In this document: one piece after another, positions 28,098 through 36,621 of the stretch
How the letters are laid out: each line of letters begins with the position of its first letter
Position numbering within the stretch: position 1 is the stretch's first letter
NCBI RefSeq assembly: GCF_900188065.1
Contig: NZ_FZNQ01000009.1
Coordinates: forward strand, 1-64,000
DNA length: 64,000 bases
Direction of reading: 5' to 3'
Source: Halorubrum vacuolatum
GTDB lineage: Archaea; Halobacteriota; Halobacteria; Halobacteriales; Haloferacaceae
Notes under the pieces: model-generated
Databases searched by the model: none
What the model was told of the DNA's origin: nothing
Seen by the model: only the letters and a program-made list of their open reading frames with translations
Translations under genes and position numbers: made by a program

Positions 28098-28523
28098 TTA
28101 TTTGAGGGGCACGAACTTCGAGGACCGGGTCGCGCCGATGCCGGCCTGTCCGTGTTCGACGGTGCTTCGGGTCAGGTGGAACTCGCCGAGATAGTGACCG
28201 ATCATCTCGGGCTCGATCTTTACGCGCTCGAAGCTGTGTCCGTTGTACACGGCAAAGGTGAGGCCGACGAACTCCGGCAGGATCGGCATGTCGCGCAGAT
28301 GCGTCCGGATGGGGTTTTTCGCCGTCCCCTCCTCCTCGCGGCTCCGGGCCTTTTCGAGCAACTTCCGCTGCTCGACGCCCAGCCCCCGCGTAATGGTTCG
28401 CCGCTGTCGTGCGGGCAACAGTTCCGCGACCTCCTCTACGTCCATCTCCTGCAACTCCTCGAGCGAGTGACCACGGTAGGTGAACGCCTCACCCTCGCGG
28501 CCGATACGGTATTCGGAACTCAT
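28098..28523 (-). CDS. rps19: Ribosomal protein S19 (uS19)
   Basis: A 141-aa small-subunit head protein. The C-terminal family block is intact: [20 protein letters not shown] and [13 protein letters not shown]. The N-terminal archaeal extension contains [18 protein letters not shown]. Its start overlaps the L2 stop by four bases (ATGA). Confidence 0.97.
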   Translation of the reverse strand: MSSEYRIGREGEAFTYRGHSLEELQEMDVEEVAELLPARQRRTITRGLGVEQRKLLEKARSREEEGTAKNPIRTHLRDMPILPEFVGLTFAVYNGHSFERVKIEPEMIGHYLGEFHLTRSTVEHGQAGIGATRSSKFVPLK

Positions 28524-29242
28524 TTGTTTCCACCTCGTCCGGTCCGCTTCGATGCGATGTCACCGACCTTCCGGCCCGGCGGTGCGTTCCGCGAGACCGA
28601 CTTCGGCTTGCCGGGATGTTGTCGGCCGCCACCACCGAACGGATGGTCGACGGCGTTCATCGCGACACCGCGGACGCGCGGGTACTTCGTCCCGCGGGCA
28701 CGCAGTTTGTGATGCTTCTTTCCGGCCTTGACGTACGGCTTTTCGGTCCGACCGCCGCCGGCGACCACGCCGATCGTGGCGCGGCATTTGGGGTCCAGTC
28801 GTTTCACTTCACCGCTCGGCAGCTGGACGACCGCGACGTCGCGGTCGTGGGTCAACAGGGTCGCCGAGACGCCGGAGGCGCGGGCGAACTTGCCGCCGTC
28901 GCCACGGTTGCTTTCGACGTTACAGACCGGGACCCCCTCGGGGATCTCGGCCAGCGGCAGCGTGTTCCCGGGTTTGATCTCCGCGCTCACACCGACCTGG
29001 ATCGTCTCGCCCACGCGCACGCCCTCGGGGGCGAGCACGAGGCGACGGTCGCCGTCCTCGAACTCGACGTCCGCGAGCGGGGCCGAGCGGGCCGGGTCGT
29101 GTTCGATCCCGACGATCTCGCCGGTGATCGTGTCGTGGTCTTCGAGCGTGCGGTGCGACAGCTCCGCCTTGTAGCGGTGGGAGGGGGCCCGGAACGTCGG
29201 GCCGCCGCGTCCACGCCGCTGTCCTTGAATTCGTCGTCCCAT
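28520..29242 (-). CDS. rpl2: Ribosomal protein L2 (uL2)
   Basis: A 240-aa large-subunit protein near the peptidyl transferase centre. It starts [20 protein letters not shown] and has the universally conserved [20 protein letters not shown] with the catalytic-centre-facing His, plus the basic C terminus. Two bases separate it from L23. Confidence 0.98.
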   Translation of the reverse strand: MGRRIQGQRRGRGGPTFRAPSHRYKAELSHRTLEDHDTITGEIVGIEHDPARSAPLADVEFEDGDRRLVLAPEGVRVGETIQVGVSAEIKPGNTLPLAEIPEGVPVCNVESNRGDGGKFARASGVSATLLTHDRDVAVVQLPSGEVKRLDPKCRATIGVVAGGGRTEKPYVKAGKKHHKLRARGTKYPRVRGVAMNAVDHPFGGGGRQHPGKPKSVSRNAPPGRKVGDIASKRTGRGGNK

Positions 29243-29244
29243 GG

Positions 29245-29499
29245 TCAGAACACCCCGATTCTGGAGGCGATCTCGGTGGCGTCGTCGTCATCCGACAGCG
29301 TGACGATCGCCTTCTTTTTGCCCTGCGGGGTCACCTGCGTGTTCACGTCGTCGACGACGACGTCGTACCGGCTCTCCACCTCATCGCGGATCTCCGGTTT
29401 CGTCGCGTCGACGTGGACGAGGAACAACAGCTTGTTCTTGAAGTCCATCTCGTTCATCGCCTGCTCGGTAACGAGTGGGTGTTCGAGGATGGAGCTCAT
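29245..29499 (-). CDS. rpl23: Ribosomal protein L23 (uL23)
   Basis: An 84-aa protein starting MSSILEHPLVTEQAMNEMD at the ATG at 29499, which forms ATGA with the L4 stop. LLFLVHVDATKPEIRDEVE and VNTQVTPQGKKKAIVTL are family signatures. It docks SRP and other factors at the tunnel exit. Confidence 0.97.
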   Translation of the reverse strand: MSSILEHPLVTEQAMNEMDFKNKLLFLVHVDATKPEIRDEVESRYDVVVDDVNTQVTPQGKKKAIVTLSDDDDATEIASRIGVF

Positions 29500-30242
29500 C
29501 GGTCGGCCACCTCCTCGAGGGCGCTTTCGGTCCACAGCGTCAGTCGGCCCGGGTGTGCACCCGGCGCGAGGTCCTCCGCGTTGACCTCCGAGGCCGTCGC
29601 GACGTCGACGCCCGCGAGGTTGCGGGCGGCACGCGAGGGCTCCTCGCTCGTCACGACGAGCAGCGACTTCGGCTGGCGGTACTTCCGTCCGCGGGTCTTG
29701 CCGCGGCCGGCACGGACGGAGCGACCGTCCTCGGCGCGCGTGATGTCGTCGGCGACACCGAGCGCCTCCAAGGTGGCGAGCGCCTCCTTGGTCTTGACGA
29801 GTTCCTCGAACTCGTCGGAAACGACGAGCGGTAAGTCGAGGTCGTCATCGAAGACGTGCCCGCGTTCGGCGACGAGCGCCGGATCCGCCGTGGCCGCGAT
29901 GGCCGAGCGGGTCGCGAGCTGTCGCTCCTTGTCGTTCAGGTTCTTCGATTGGTCCTTCTCGGCCTTCGGTGGGTGTGCGCGGCGTCCCGACACGGCGTGG
30001 GGAACGCGCCGGGCGACGTTCTCCTGACGGGGAACGTGTGCGAGCCCGCGCCCGGAGCCGAACGACTCCGCGGGGGTTCGCATCCCGGCGAACGGGTCGG
30101 CACCGTAGGCCTGTTTCCGGTTTGCCTGTGCGGCGGCGACCGCGCGACCGATGAGGTCCGGTCGGAACGCGGTTTCGAAGACGGCCGGCAGCTCGACGCT
30201 GCCCGCCTCGCCGCCGTCCAGGTCGTGTACTGGTGTATTCAT
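29496..30242 (-). CDS. rpl4: Ribosomal protein L4 (uL4)
   Basis: A 248-aa archaeal L4 starting MNTPVHDLDGGEAGSVELP. The tunnel loop region (GSGRGLAHVPRQENVARRVP) and AGRGKTRGRKYRQPKSLLVV are clear. It lines the peptide exit tunnel. Three bases separate it from the end of L3. Confidence 0.97.
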   Translation of the reverse strand: MNTPVHDLDGGEAGSVELPAVFETAFRPDLIGRAVAAAQANRKQAYGADPFAGMRTPAESFGSGRGLAHVPRQENVARRVPHAVSGRRAHPPKAEKDQSKNLNDKERQLATRSAIAATADPALVAERGHVFDDDLDLPLVVSDEFEELVKTKEALATLEALGVADDITRAEDGRSVRAGRGKTRGRKYRQPKSLLVVTSEEPSRAARNLAGVDVATASEVNAEDLAPGAHPGRLTLWTESALEEVADR

Positions 30243-30245
30243 GGA

Positions 30246-31262
30246 TTAGCCCTGGTTGGATGCGGTGGATACGTACCGAACCTCGGGATCGAGGCGCGGC
30301 TGGTCGTTCGGCCGGACGGCCGGGCGGAAGCGCAGCAGGCGCTTGTTCGGCCCCGGCAGCGAACCCTTGATGAGCGCGTAGTCGCCGTCGACCTCGCCGT
30401 AGTTGACGAAGCCGCCGTCGACGCTCGCGTCGTCCCCGTCGCCGAAGGCGATGAGGCGCTTGTTGAGTTCGGTTCGCTGGTGGTAGCCGGTCTGCCCCTG
30501 CTGGGGCACGGTGGAACGCACGCGGGAGGGGTTCCACGGACCGAGGTTGCCGATCCGACGCCGCCATCCCTGGCGGGCGTGTTTACCCTTCCGCTTCTGG
30601 ACGCCCCATCGCTTGACGGGACCCTGCGTCCCTTTGCCCTTCGTGACGCCGGAGACGTCGGTGTACTGTCCGGCACGGAAGACGTCGCCGAACTCGTGTG
30701 CGCCGCCCTCCTCAAGCAGGTCGAGGGCGAACTCGGCGCGCTCCGCGAGGGAGCCGCCGCCGACGCGCGTCTCCATGACGTCGGGCTTCTTTTTGGGCAC
30801 GTTCGCGAGCGCCGAGGGGGCCGTGTGCGTGATGACCCGAAGGTCATCGACGGCGCCGGCATCGAGCAGCTCGTGCAGCTCGTCGGCGTCCTCCTCGAAC
30901 GTGTCGTCGGTCGGCAGGTCGAGGGTGCGGTCGAGTTCGTCGTGGAACTCGGTTCCCCAGACCTCCGCGACCGGCTGTTGTCCGTATGGCGTTTCCTCGT
31001 AGGCGCGCAGGGCGACCGCGTACATCGGTGGCGTCTCCACCACCGTCACGGGGACGGACTCCTCCATCCCCTCACGCGGCGAGTTGGCCTCGTCGTTGAC
31101 CATGACGACGTGGGTCATTCCGGCCTTGTAGCCGGCAAAGCCCTGCAGTGCGGGTGCACCGTCGTCGTCTGGCCACGAACGGATCCGTGGCACCTCGCTC
31201 GTTGCGCGGGTGCGCGGGCCGTAGCCCAGCGAGCCTCTTCGTGGTCGGCTTGGTTGTGGCAT
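30246..31262 (-). CDS. rpl3: Ribosomal protein L3 (uL3)
   Basis: A 338-aa archaeal L3 starting MPQPSRPRRGSLGYGPRTR. It includes GFAGYKAGMTHVVMVNDEA, the basic core KGKGTQGPVKRWGVQKRKGK and the QQGQTGYHQRTELNKR block that reaches the peptidyl transferase centre. It is an early assembly initiator. It is four bases from the upstream methyltransferase gene. Confidence 0.98.
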   Translation of the reverse strand: MPQPSRPRRGSLGYGPRTRATSEVPRIRSWPDDDGAPALQGFAGYKAGMTHVVMVNDEANSPREGMEESVPVTVVETPPMYAVALRAYEETPYGQQPVAEVWGTEFHDELDRTLDLPTDDTFEEDADELHELLDAGAVDDLRVITHTAPSALANVPKKKPDVMETRVGGGSLAERAEFALDLLEEGGAHEFGDVFRAGQYTDVSGVTKGKGTQGPVKRWGVQKRKGKHARQGWRRRIGNLGPWNPSRVRSTVPQQGQTGYHQRTELNKRLIAFGDGDDASVDGGFVNYGEVDGDYALIKGSLPGPNKRLLRFRPAVRPNDQPRLDPEVRYVSTASNQG

Positions 31263-31266
31263 GTGT

Positions 31267-32130
31267 TTACTCCGTGAGTGTGAGCGAGCCGAGGGTCGCG
31301 AACAGCGCCTCCTCCGTTCGGACTACCCCGCTGCCCTGTGCCGGGATCGTGTTCAGCCAGAGGTCGAACCCCGGATCGGGTTCGACCGGGCGGCCGTCGG
31401 CGACGGCCGCGCGGAGCTCCTCGGGCGACAGCCCGAGCATTTCCGGCAGCCCTCGACCGGGCGCACCGAAGGCGACGACGTAGCCGCCAGCCTCCTGTGC
31501 GTCCACGACGATCTCACCGAGCCGCGAGACGGAGAGCGATTCTCCGTGTCGCGACGTAGCGACGGCGAGTCCGTCATCGAGCGCTGCCGACAGGTCCGCG
31601 GACACGACCTGAAAGCCGTCCGCCGGCTTTCCGGTGATGCGGGCGCGGACCGGTTCTCTCGAAGAGACCCTGATGGTGACGCGCTCCCCCGGCTCGACCG
31701 ACAGATCGTCGGGAACGAGCAGGGAGATCGGGTGTTCCCGCAGCGGGGAATTGACCCGGACGCGGCCTTCAGGTCCGACCTCGGTCACGAGTCCCTGTGT
31801 TGTCGACTCGTCCCCGTCGGGGGGCGAGCCGGTCCGCCAAGACACGCGAAGCGGCGGGAGGATCCCCGCGTACCGGAGCGCGTCGCGTTCACCCCAGAGG
31901 TCCTTTCGGAGCTCCGGTGGCGTCGCGGCGTACCCCAGTACGGCGCGGACGAACTCCCCGCCGAGTCGCCGTTCGCCCTCCCTGTCGGGGAAGACGAGCA
32001 GTCGTTCCGCCCGGAAGACCGCCGCCGCGCGGGCGACGGTGCCGAGTTTGCGAGTCGCCTCGCGGACGTCCTCGGCCTCCCGGACGATGGAGGACGGAAC
32101 ACAGATCGTGAGTCCATCCTCGGTGCGCAT
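31267..32130 (-). CDS. SPOUT-type RNA methyltransferase (Methyltrn_RNA_3 / DUF171 family)
   Basis: A 287-aa protein starting MRTEDGLTICVPSSIVREAE. It has RKLGTVARAAAVFRAERLLVF at the N terminus, an OB-like insertion in the middle and a C-terminal AdoMet-binding knot region (VVAFGAPGRGLPEMLG, then FDLWLNTIPAQGSGVVRTEEA). The family (PF02598) methylates rRNA in related organisms. I prefer the ATG at 32130 to the one at 32166 because a TATA box at 32166-32174 would overlap the longer start. It is the first gene of the ribosomal supra-operon. Confidence 0.9.
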   Translation of the reverse strand: MRTEDGLTICVPSSIVREAEDVREATRKLGTVARAAAVFRAERLLVFPDREGERRLGGEFVRAVLGYAATPPELRKDLWGERDALRYAGILPPLRVSWRTGSPPDGDESTTQGLVTEVGPEGRVRVNSPLREHPISLLVPDDLSVEPGERVTIRVSSREPVRARITGKPADGFQVVSADLSAALDDGLAVATSRHGESLSVSRLGEIVVDAQEAGGYVVAFGAPGRGLPEMLGLSPEELRAAVADGRPVEPDPGFDLWLNTIPAQGSGVVRTEEALFATLGSLTLTE

Positions 32131-32165
32131 CGTGGCGAGACTGTACCCCGACTTCCGTACGAGCA

Positions 32166-32174
32166 CCTAAAAGG
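32166..32174 (-). promoter_or_regulatory. TATA-box promoter of the S10/spc supra-operon
   Basis: The minus strand reads CCTTTTAGG, an archaeal TATA-like element. A transcript starting 25-27 bases downstream would begin near 32143, about 13 bases before the methyltransferase ATG. It is the only convincing promoter that I see upstream of this 25-gene cluster. Confidence 0.6.
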
Positions 32175-32291
32175 ATGGCGGTACTGATTCGTGGCTGAGA
32201 GGCGTTCACACGGGCCCTGAGGGCGGTTTCGGTGTGGTGTGCGTGACAGCACGCGGCATGCGAGGCGTGACGAAAGAGTGACGGAGAGATG

Positions 32292-32828
32292 TTATCGATC
32301 GGAGGAGGCCGTTTCGGCAGCGTCATCGATCAGTGAGTAGGCCGTATCCCGAAGGCTCCCCGTCAGATGGAGGCCATGGGAGTCGATCCGATCGACGAGC
32401 GTGTACGCATCCTCGCGATCGAATCCCTCCTCTACAGCCCGGACAACGACGCCGATCGTCCCGGTGACGACGGCTCCGAGTCCACGAGCCGTCGTGCGGA
32501 CACGACGATCATCGGAGACGATGCCGACCGACAGCTCATCTGCAGTGTAGCCGAGGACCGCACCGATCAGATAGACATCGCCATTTATCTCGTCCTCGCC
32601 AAGGACCGCTTTTGCTTGCGTAAGGTAGTCGTCAACGACGGCATCCGTCGTCTCAATCTCGTACCGATCGATGAACCGATCCACATTTGTCCGGGCAGGT
32701 TCCGTCGTGACCTCATCGTGCACTGCCGGAAGGACGACAAGATCGCCCGAAAAGTTCTGCAGGTGGTCGAGTTCGCCGACGGTTCCGAGCGCGATGAGGG
32801 TCGTTGCATCGACGAAGAGACGCGTCAT
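32292..32828 (-). CDS. PIN-domain toxin-like protein (DUF3368-like)
   Basis: A 178-aa PIN-like protein. It begins MTRLFVDATTLIALGTVGEL with the first acidic ligand (Asp7), has the PAVHDEVTTEPAR segment, the central acidic motif GEDEINGDVYLIGAV and VGIVSDDRRVRTTAR with the late acidic pair. It resembles predicted nucleic-acid-binding PIN proteins that pair with UPF0175 partners. It overlaps the upstream antitoxin gene by four bases. The pair lies directly upstream of the ribosomal operon promoter, on the same strand. Confidence 0.82.
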   Translation of the reverse strand: MTRLFVDATTLIALGTVGELDHLQNFSGDLVVLPAVHDEVTTEPARTNVDRFIDRYEIETTDAVVDDYLTQAKAVLGEDEINGDVYLIGAVLGYTADELSVGIVSDDRRVRTTARGLGAVVTGTIGVVVRAVEEGFDREDAYTLVDRIDSHGLHLTGSLRDTAYSLIDDAAETASSDR

Positions 32829-33127
32829 AGCTCCCGTGCAGCCGCAGCGTCGGAATCGAGATCCTCCGGGGTGAGTTGGGTCGTAAGGTTATGTTCACGG
32901 GCAATTTCAAGCCACTCGGCAAGGCTTACGTCGGCAATTCGGGCCGCCTCGTTGACTGAAACCTCGCCGCTCTGGTAGCGTTCGATCGCGATCCGCCGAC
33001 GGATCGATGAGAGGCCCTCCGAGAGTGCTTTTCGAATAACGGTGCTTTTGTCCTCGTCGAGGAGTTCACTGACCGCGTCGATCTCGGCTTCGTCATCGTC
33101 GGGGACGCGGGCACTGATCGAGGGCAT
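32825..33127 (-). CDS. UPF0175/RHH-type antitoxin
   Basis: A 100-aa protein starting MPSISARVPDDDEAEIDAV. Residues about 1-45 are ribbon-helix-helix-like, and the second half (IERYQSGEVSVNEAARIADVS, then LAEWLEIAREH) matches the UPF0175 helix-turn-helix pattern. I use the ATG at 33127, since only this start begins with the typical beta strand; an upstream start at 33178 would add an untypical Cys/Tyr-rich peptide. It is coupled to the PIN gene and likely its antitoxin and repressor. Confidence 0.82.
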   Translation of the reverse strand: MPSISARVPDDDEAEIDAVSELLDEDKSTVIRKALSEGLSSIRRRIAIERYQSGEVSVNEAARIADVSLAEWLEIAREHNLTTQLTPEDLDSDAAAAREL

Positions 33128-33289
33128 GTATACATAGTAGTACATCGTGTTACATAAGCGTGTCTCACACCGGTTCAAGACGGAGTTTCTCGATTCCTGT
33201 CAGTCATGGTTGGTGAAATATCGGTGACGGCGGTCGAGGTTATTTAAAAAGGCTTCGTGGCAAATTATAAAGAAATCGCCGACACCGAC

Positions 33290-33604
33290 TCACTCGTACG
33301 TCAGTTTCGTCAGCCCGTACCGATCGGTGCTTCCGCCGCGCTCGACGGTGAGTCCGTAGCCGTCGGCGTCCTCCGTGAGCGTGCAGGTGAACTCGCCGAG
33401 GTTGCCGGGATTGAGCGAGGCGGGTGGCGTATCGAGCGTGAAGATGAACCGGCCGCCCGAGCCACGAACCCGCTCCGGCTTCTTCGCGTGCGCCTTGATC
33501 AGCTCGCCGTTGCGTTTCACCTCCAGCGTCCCGGTCAGCTCCCACGTGTCGCCATTGTACCTGAGGCGTTCGCCTTCGAGTTCGGAGACCTCGGTTTCGA
33601 CCAT
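33290..33604 (-). CDS. Conserved haloarchaeal beta-rich protein of unknown function
   Basis: A 104-aa soluble protein, predicted to be mostly beta strand (LRYNGDTWELTGTLEVKRNG, then GGRFIFTLDTPPASLNPG). No signal peptide, membrane segment or metal motif is visible. A TATA-like CCCTTTTGTACC at about 33628-33638 predicts a leaderless transcript from the ATG at 33604. It faces the tRNA-Gly gene. I do not recognise the family. Confidence 0.72.
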   Translation of the reverse strand: MVETEVSELEGERLRYNGDTWELTGTLEVKRNGELIKAHAKKPERVRGSGGRFIFTLDTPPASLNPGNLGEFTCTLTEDADGYGLTVERGGSTDRYGLTKLTYE

Positions 33605-33711
33605 GGACGACCCTACTCCCGCGGGGTACAAAAGGGATGAGGCGACCCCCATTCTGGACAGCGTTCGCAACCCTTATGTTTCAGAGTGGGCCTAGAGTGA
33701 GATGCGGACAG

Positions 33712-33782
33712 GCACCGGTAGTGTAGTGGTATCACGCAACCTTGCCATGGTTGCAACCCGAGTTCAAATCTCGGCCGGTGCA
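33712..33782 (+). tRNA. tRNA-Gly (anticodon GCC)
   Basis: A 71-nt cloverleaf: acceptor stem GCACCGG/CCGGTGC (33712-33718 with 33775-33781), anticodon stem CAACC/GGTTG enclosing TTGCCAT with anticodon GCC, T arm with GAGTTCAAATCTC, and discriminator A at 33782. No intron and no encoded CCA. A TATA-like CTTATG tract lies near 33672-33678. Confidence 0.95.
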
Positions 33783-33924
33783 TTCTTCGAACATCGTGAG
33801 AAGAATCGCCGATGATTTGAACCCTACCGGACGCGCGCAGCGGAGCGAGCACGTTCGGTTCCGGTTCAGAATCTCGGCCGGTGCATTCTTCGAACATCGT
33901 GAGAAGAATCGCCGATGATTTGAA
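33767..33924 (+). repeat. 55-bp direct repeat including the 3' end of tRNA-Gly
   Basis: Bases 33767-33821 (last part of the tRNA plus 39 downstream bases) recur exactly at 33870-33924. The 48-bp spacer ends in GGTTCAG, so the second copy also resembles the T arm. Integrase target duplications take this form, but too little lies between the copies to hold an element. Confidence 0.9.
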
Positions 33925-34120
33925 TCAGGAAGCTTTGTTGAAATCCGCTTCTGCAGACACATTCTCATCTGAAACACCCGGTTGCTGAAGGGGCGAACTG
34001 ACCGCTGAGAATCTTCTCGGCTCGAAACGAGGGTCAGAGCGTTGTGCAGGACGGACAACGCGGGTCGGTCAGTACAACACCAGCCAAACGTTATTACAAT
34101 GATTGAATTATCAACGCTGT
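33925..34120. other. Gene-free stretch with an insertion-sequence-like end
   Basis: Behind the tRNA-Gly repeat there is no supportable gene up to the small membrane protein. The run TTTGTTGAAATCC near 33934-33946 resembles the ends of some haloarchaeal insertion sequences, which I offer as a weak hint only. Confidence 0.3.
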
Positions 34121-34387
34121 ATGACGACACTCGCTGGCGTTGGTGCCCTCCCGATGCTGGGGTTACTAATTCTTGGGACAACACTCGTGACCGCGATGCT
34201 TCAGTCGCGCAACCGCCTCCCGTTCACGCCCTCTGAAAGGGCGTATATCGGCGTCTCGGTCGGTGCGGTGTTCCTCGTTGCGAGTTTCCTTGTCGATTCG
34301 ACATGGGAGACGATCGTGATCCTCTGTGTCGGCTGCTTTGCGTGGGGTGCTGGGTACGAGGTTGGGCAAATATCAGAGGAGCGATAA
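34121..34387 (+). CDS. Small membrane protein, three hydrophobic segments
   Basis: An 88-aa protein starting MTTLAGVGALPMLGLL with hydrophobic stretches at about residues 5-25, 40-58 and 64-80, and a polar loop QSRNRLPFTPSER. The function is unknown. A TATA-like TTATTACAAT at about 34091-34100 supports transcription from just before the ATG at 34121. It stands alone between the tRNA-Gly region and a structured intergenic region. Confidence 0.65.
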   Translation: MTTLAGVGALPMLGLLILGTTLVTAMLQSRNRLPFTPSERAYIGVSVGAVFLVASFLVDSTWETIVILCVGCFAWGAGYEVGQISEER

Positions 34388-34944
34388 ACACTCAGGTCCG
34401 GAAAAGAAATGACCGGCTCCGTCGAAATCCCTCTCCTGTCGCCGTGCTTCCACTGAAACGGCCGGTCGACAAGGAGTGCGAATCAAGCGGTCGGTTGCCC
34501 GGGTTGTTGATAAACGGTCGTGAGGGACCGTGGGGCTGTTTATAAAGAGCGACGGTGATCAAGGGGCGCTGTAGCGACGAACGAGGATCGACCGCCGCCG
34601 TACCCGTACCGCAGCCTCACGCCTCCCCAGCCTCGCCACGGCTGGCGTTCCCGCCAGCCGTGGGCTCCCTCGCGCTCGGCTTCGCGCCCTCCGGGCGCTC
34701 ACCGGAGCGCGCCGACTGCAATGGCCCGTTTATAAACGTCCCCGTCCCCAGGTCGGCGGCTTTTATAAACGAACGGGCGGGTTCGGGCCCGCTCGCTGCG
34801 TCCCCTAAACTGAACACGGTGGTGCAGCATCTCCCACTTGCTGGGCAGTTCCACGGAGCCGGATGGACACAGCCCAGCGCAGCGAACGGAGTGAGGGAGA
34901 TCGCCGGGCGGCTGTATATAAACCGCGTCCGCGTCGGGTCGACC
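34388..34944. other. Structured intergenic region with repeated TTTATAAA motifs
   Basis: A 557-bp stretch without a gene. TTTATAAA occurs exactly at 34539-34546, 34729-34736 and 34762-34769, with a related TGTATATAAAC at 34913-34923; the second lies in the perfect palindrome CGTTTATAAACG (34727-34738). An 11-bp perfect hairpin with a 4-base loop sits at 34637-34662, followed by further G+C-rich inverted repeats. Candidates are small RNA genes with their own promoters. I find no tRNA, RNase P RNA or SRP RNA signature. Confidence 0.5.
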
Positions 34945-36618
34945 TCACTCCTCGCGTCGCTTCTTCATCCCCTGCCGGGTGAACTGCGGTTTCGCGTGCA
35001 GGACGCGTTTCTTCCGGAAGGATCGGTAAAGCGCGATCGCGAGGGGAAACGCGAGCGCCAGGACGACGAGCGCCAGCCGTGGCTCCTCGGCGAATGAGTA
35101 GAGGATCGTCGCGGAGAGGACGCCGACGGCGAGCAACACGGAATAGGCGATCCGCATCGCGAGTTTATCAAGCACGTTCGTATCGTCCTCGATGGTGACG
35201 TTGACGTGAAGGTCGCCGCGGTTGGCCCGGTCGAGGAACTGGTCGGCCTTCGGCGGGACGGTAAACAGCGCCTCGGTGGTTCGCTGTATCTGTCGCCCCG
35301 CGTCCTCGGCGAGTCCACGGGCCGTCCGCTCGTAGTAGCCCTGCTCGCGGAGATAGTCGGTCGCCGTCGAGATGAAATCGAACTCGGGATCGAGGGTGAC
35401 ACAGACCCCCTCAACGACGGTGGCGACCCGCAACACGAGCGCGAGGTTCCGCGGGAGCCGCAGCGGGAACTCGTACATCGTCGATTCGACCTGCTCGATG
35501 ATCTGGTTCACCCGATACTGCTCGATGTCCTCGCCGCTGGCGTCCGCGATCGCGAGCTCCATCACCTCGCCCATCACGTCGCGGTCGGCCTCCGGCGAGA
35601 GCGTCCCCATGGCGATCAGCGTATCGAGGATCCCGTCGATGTCCTGCCGCGCGACCGCGACGTAGAACTCGACGATCTTCTCCTGAATGTAGGGGTCGAC
35701 GCGGCCGGACATCCCGAAGTCATAAAAGATGACCGCGCCGTCGTCGTCGACCGCGAGGTTCCCCGGGTGTGGGTCGGCGTGGAAGACGCCGTCGTCGACG
35801 ATCATCTGCAGGTAGACCCGCTGGAGCGTCATCGCGATCTCTGTGCGGTCTAAGCCTGCGGCGTCGAGGTCGTCGATCCGGCTGATCTTCGTCCCCCCGA
35901 TATACTCCATCGTGAGCACGCGCGGGCCGGAGGCCTCCTCGTAGGCGGTCGGGATCCGGATCCGATCGTTGTCCGCGAAGTTCGCGCGGATCTCCTCCAG
36001 CATCTCGCGCTCGCGGCGGTAGTTCATCTCCTCGCGGATCGTCTTGGCGAACTCATCGGAGAGGTTCTCGAGCGAGAACGCCCGGCCGCCGCCGATGAAC
36101 CGGCGAACGAGCGGCAACGACCAGCGGATCGCCTTCAGGTCGGCCTCGACCAGCTCCTCGATCCCGGGCCGTCTGATCTTCACGGCGACGTCATCGCCAC
36201 GATACCGGGCGGTGTACACCTGCCCGAGGCTGGCCCCGCTTATCGACTCCGTAGAGAAGTCGTCGAACGTCTCCTCGACCGGGCCCAACTCCTCCTCCAA
36301 CACCTGCCGTGATTCCTCCCACGGGGCGGGCGGAACGTCGTCCTGGAGGTCCTCCAACACCTCGATATAGGCGGGCGGGAGGATGTCCGGCCGTGTCGAG
36401 AGCAGTTGGCCGAGCTTGATGAACGTCGGGCCGAGCGTGAGCAGGATGTTCAACAGGACGTCGGCACGCTCACGCTGGGTAGCCGCGTCGACGTCGCGTG
36501 AGCCGCCGAAGAGGAGAAATCGTCGGCGGTCCCGCCAGTAGGCGATGATCAGCGGCGAGAACCGCCGAATGACGACCAGAAACCGCCAGTAGGAGCGAAG
36601 ATGGACCAGCGTGACCAC
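34945..36618 (-). CDS. ABC1/AarF/UbiB-family protein kinase-like protein
   Basis: A 557-aa member of the ABC1/UbiB family of atypical kinases linked to isoprenoid lipid or quinone metabolism. The diagnostic KxGQ motif is FIKLGQ (Lys68-Gln71), followed by RPDILPPAYIEVLEDLQ. The nucleotide loop is SGASLGQVYTARY, the ATP lysine lies in VAVKIRRPG, the catalytic loop is HADPHPGNLAV and the metal motif FYDFGMSGR. Two hydrophobic segments near the C terminus anchor it. The GTG start lies three bases after the end of the Hsp20 gene, so the two form an operon. Confidence 0.93.
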   Translation of the reverse strand: MVTLVHLRSYWRFLVVIRRFSPLIIAYWRDRRRFLLFGGSRDVDAATQRERADVLLNILLTLGPTFIKLGQLLSTRPDILPPAYIEVLEDLQDDVPPAPWEESRQVLEEELGPVEETFDDFSTESISGASLGQVYTARYRGDDVAVKIRRPGIEELVEADLKAIRWSLPLVRRFIGGGRAFSLENLSDEFAKTIREEMNYRREREMLEEIRANFADNDRIRIPTAYEEASGPRVLTMEYIGGTKISRIDDLDAAGLDRTEIAMTLQRVYLQMIVDDGVFHADPHPGNLAVDDDGAVIFYDFGMSGRVDPYIQEKIVEFYVAVARQDIDGILDTLIAMGTLSPEADRDVMGEVMELAIADASGEDIEQYRVNQIIEQVESTMYEFPLRLPRNLALVLRVATVVEGVCVTLDPEFDFISTATDYLREQGYYERTARGLAEDAGRQIQRTTEALFTVPPKADQFLDRANRGDLHVNVTIEDDTNVLDKLAMRIAYSVLLAVGVLSATILYSFAEEPRLALVVLALAFPLAIALYRSFRKKRVLHAKPQFTRQGMKKRREE

Positions 36619-36621
36619 CCG

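Noticed and set aside
33732-34184. A 150-codon open frame on the minus strand across the tRNA-Gly repeat
   Set aside because: It reads through a tRNA gene and both copies of the 55-bp repeat; the duplicated peptide text comes from the DNA repeat, not from protein domains.
34388-34944. SRP RNA or RNase P RNA gene
   Set aside because: The region is structured, but I could not find the conserved SRP helix 8 or RNase P core motifs.
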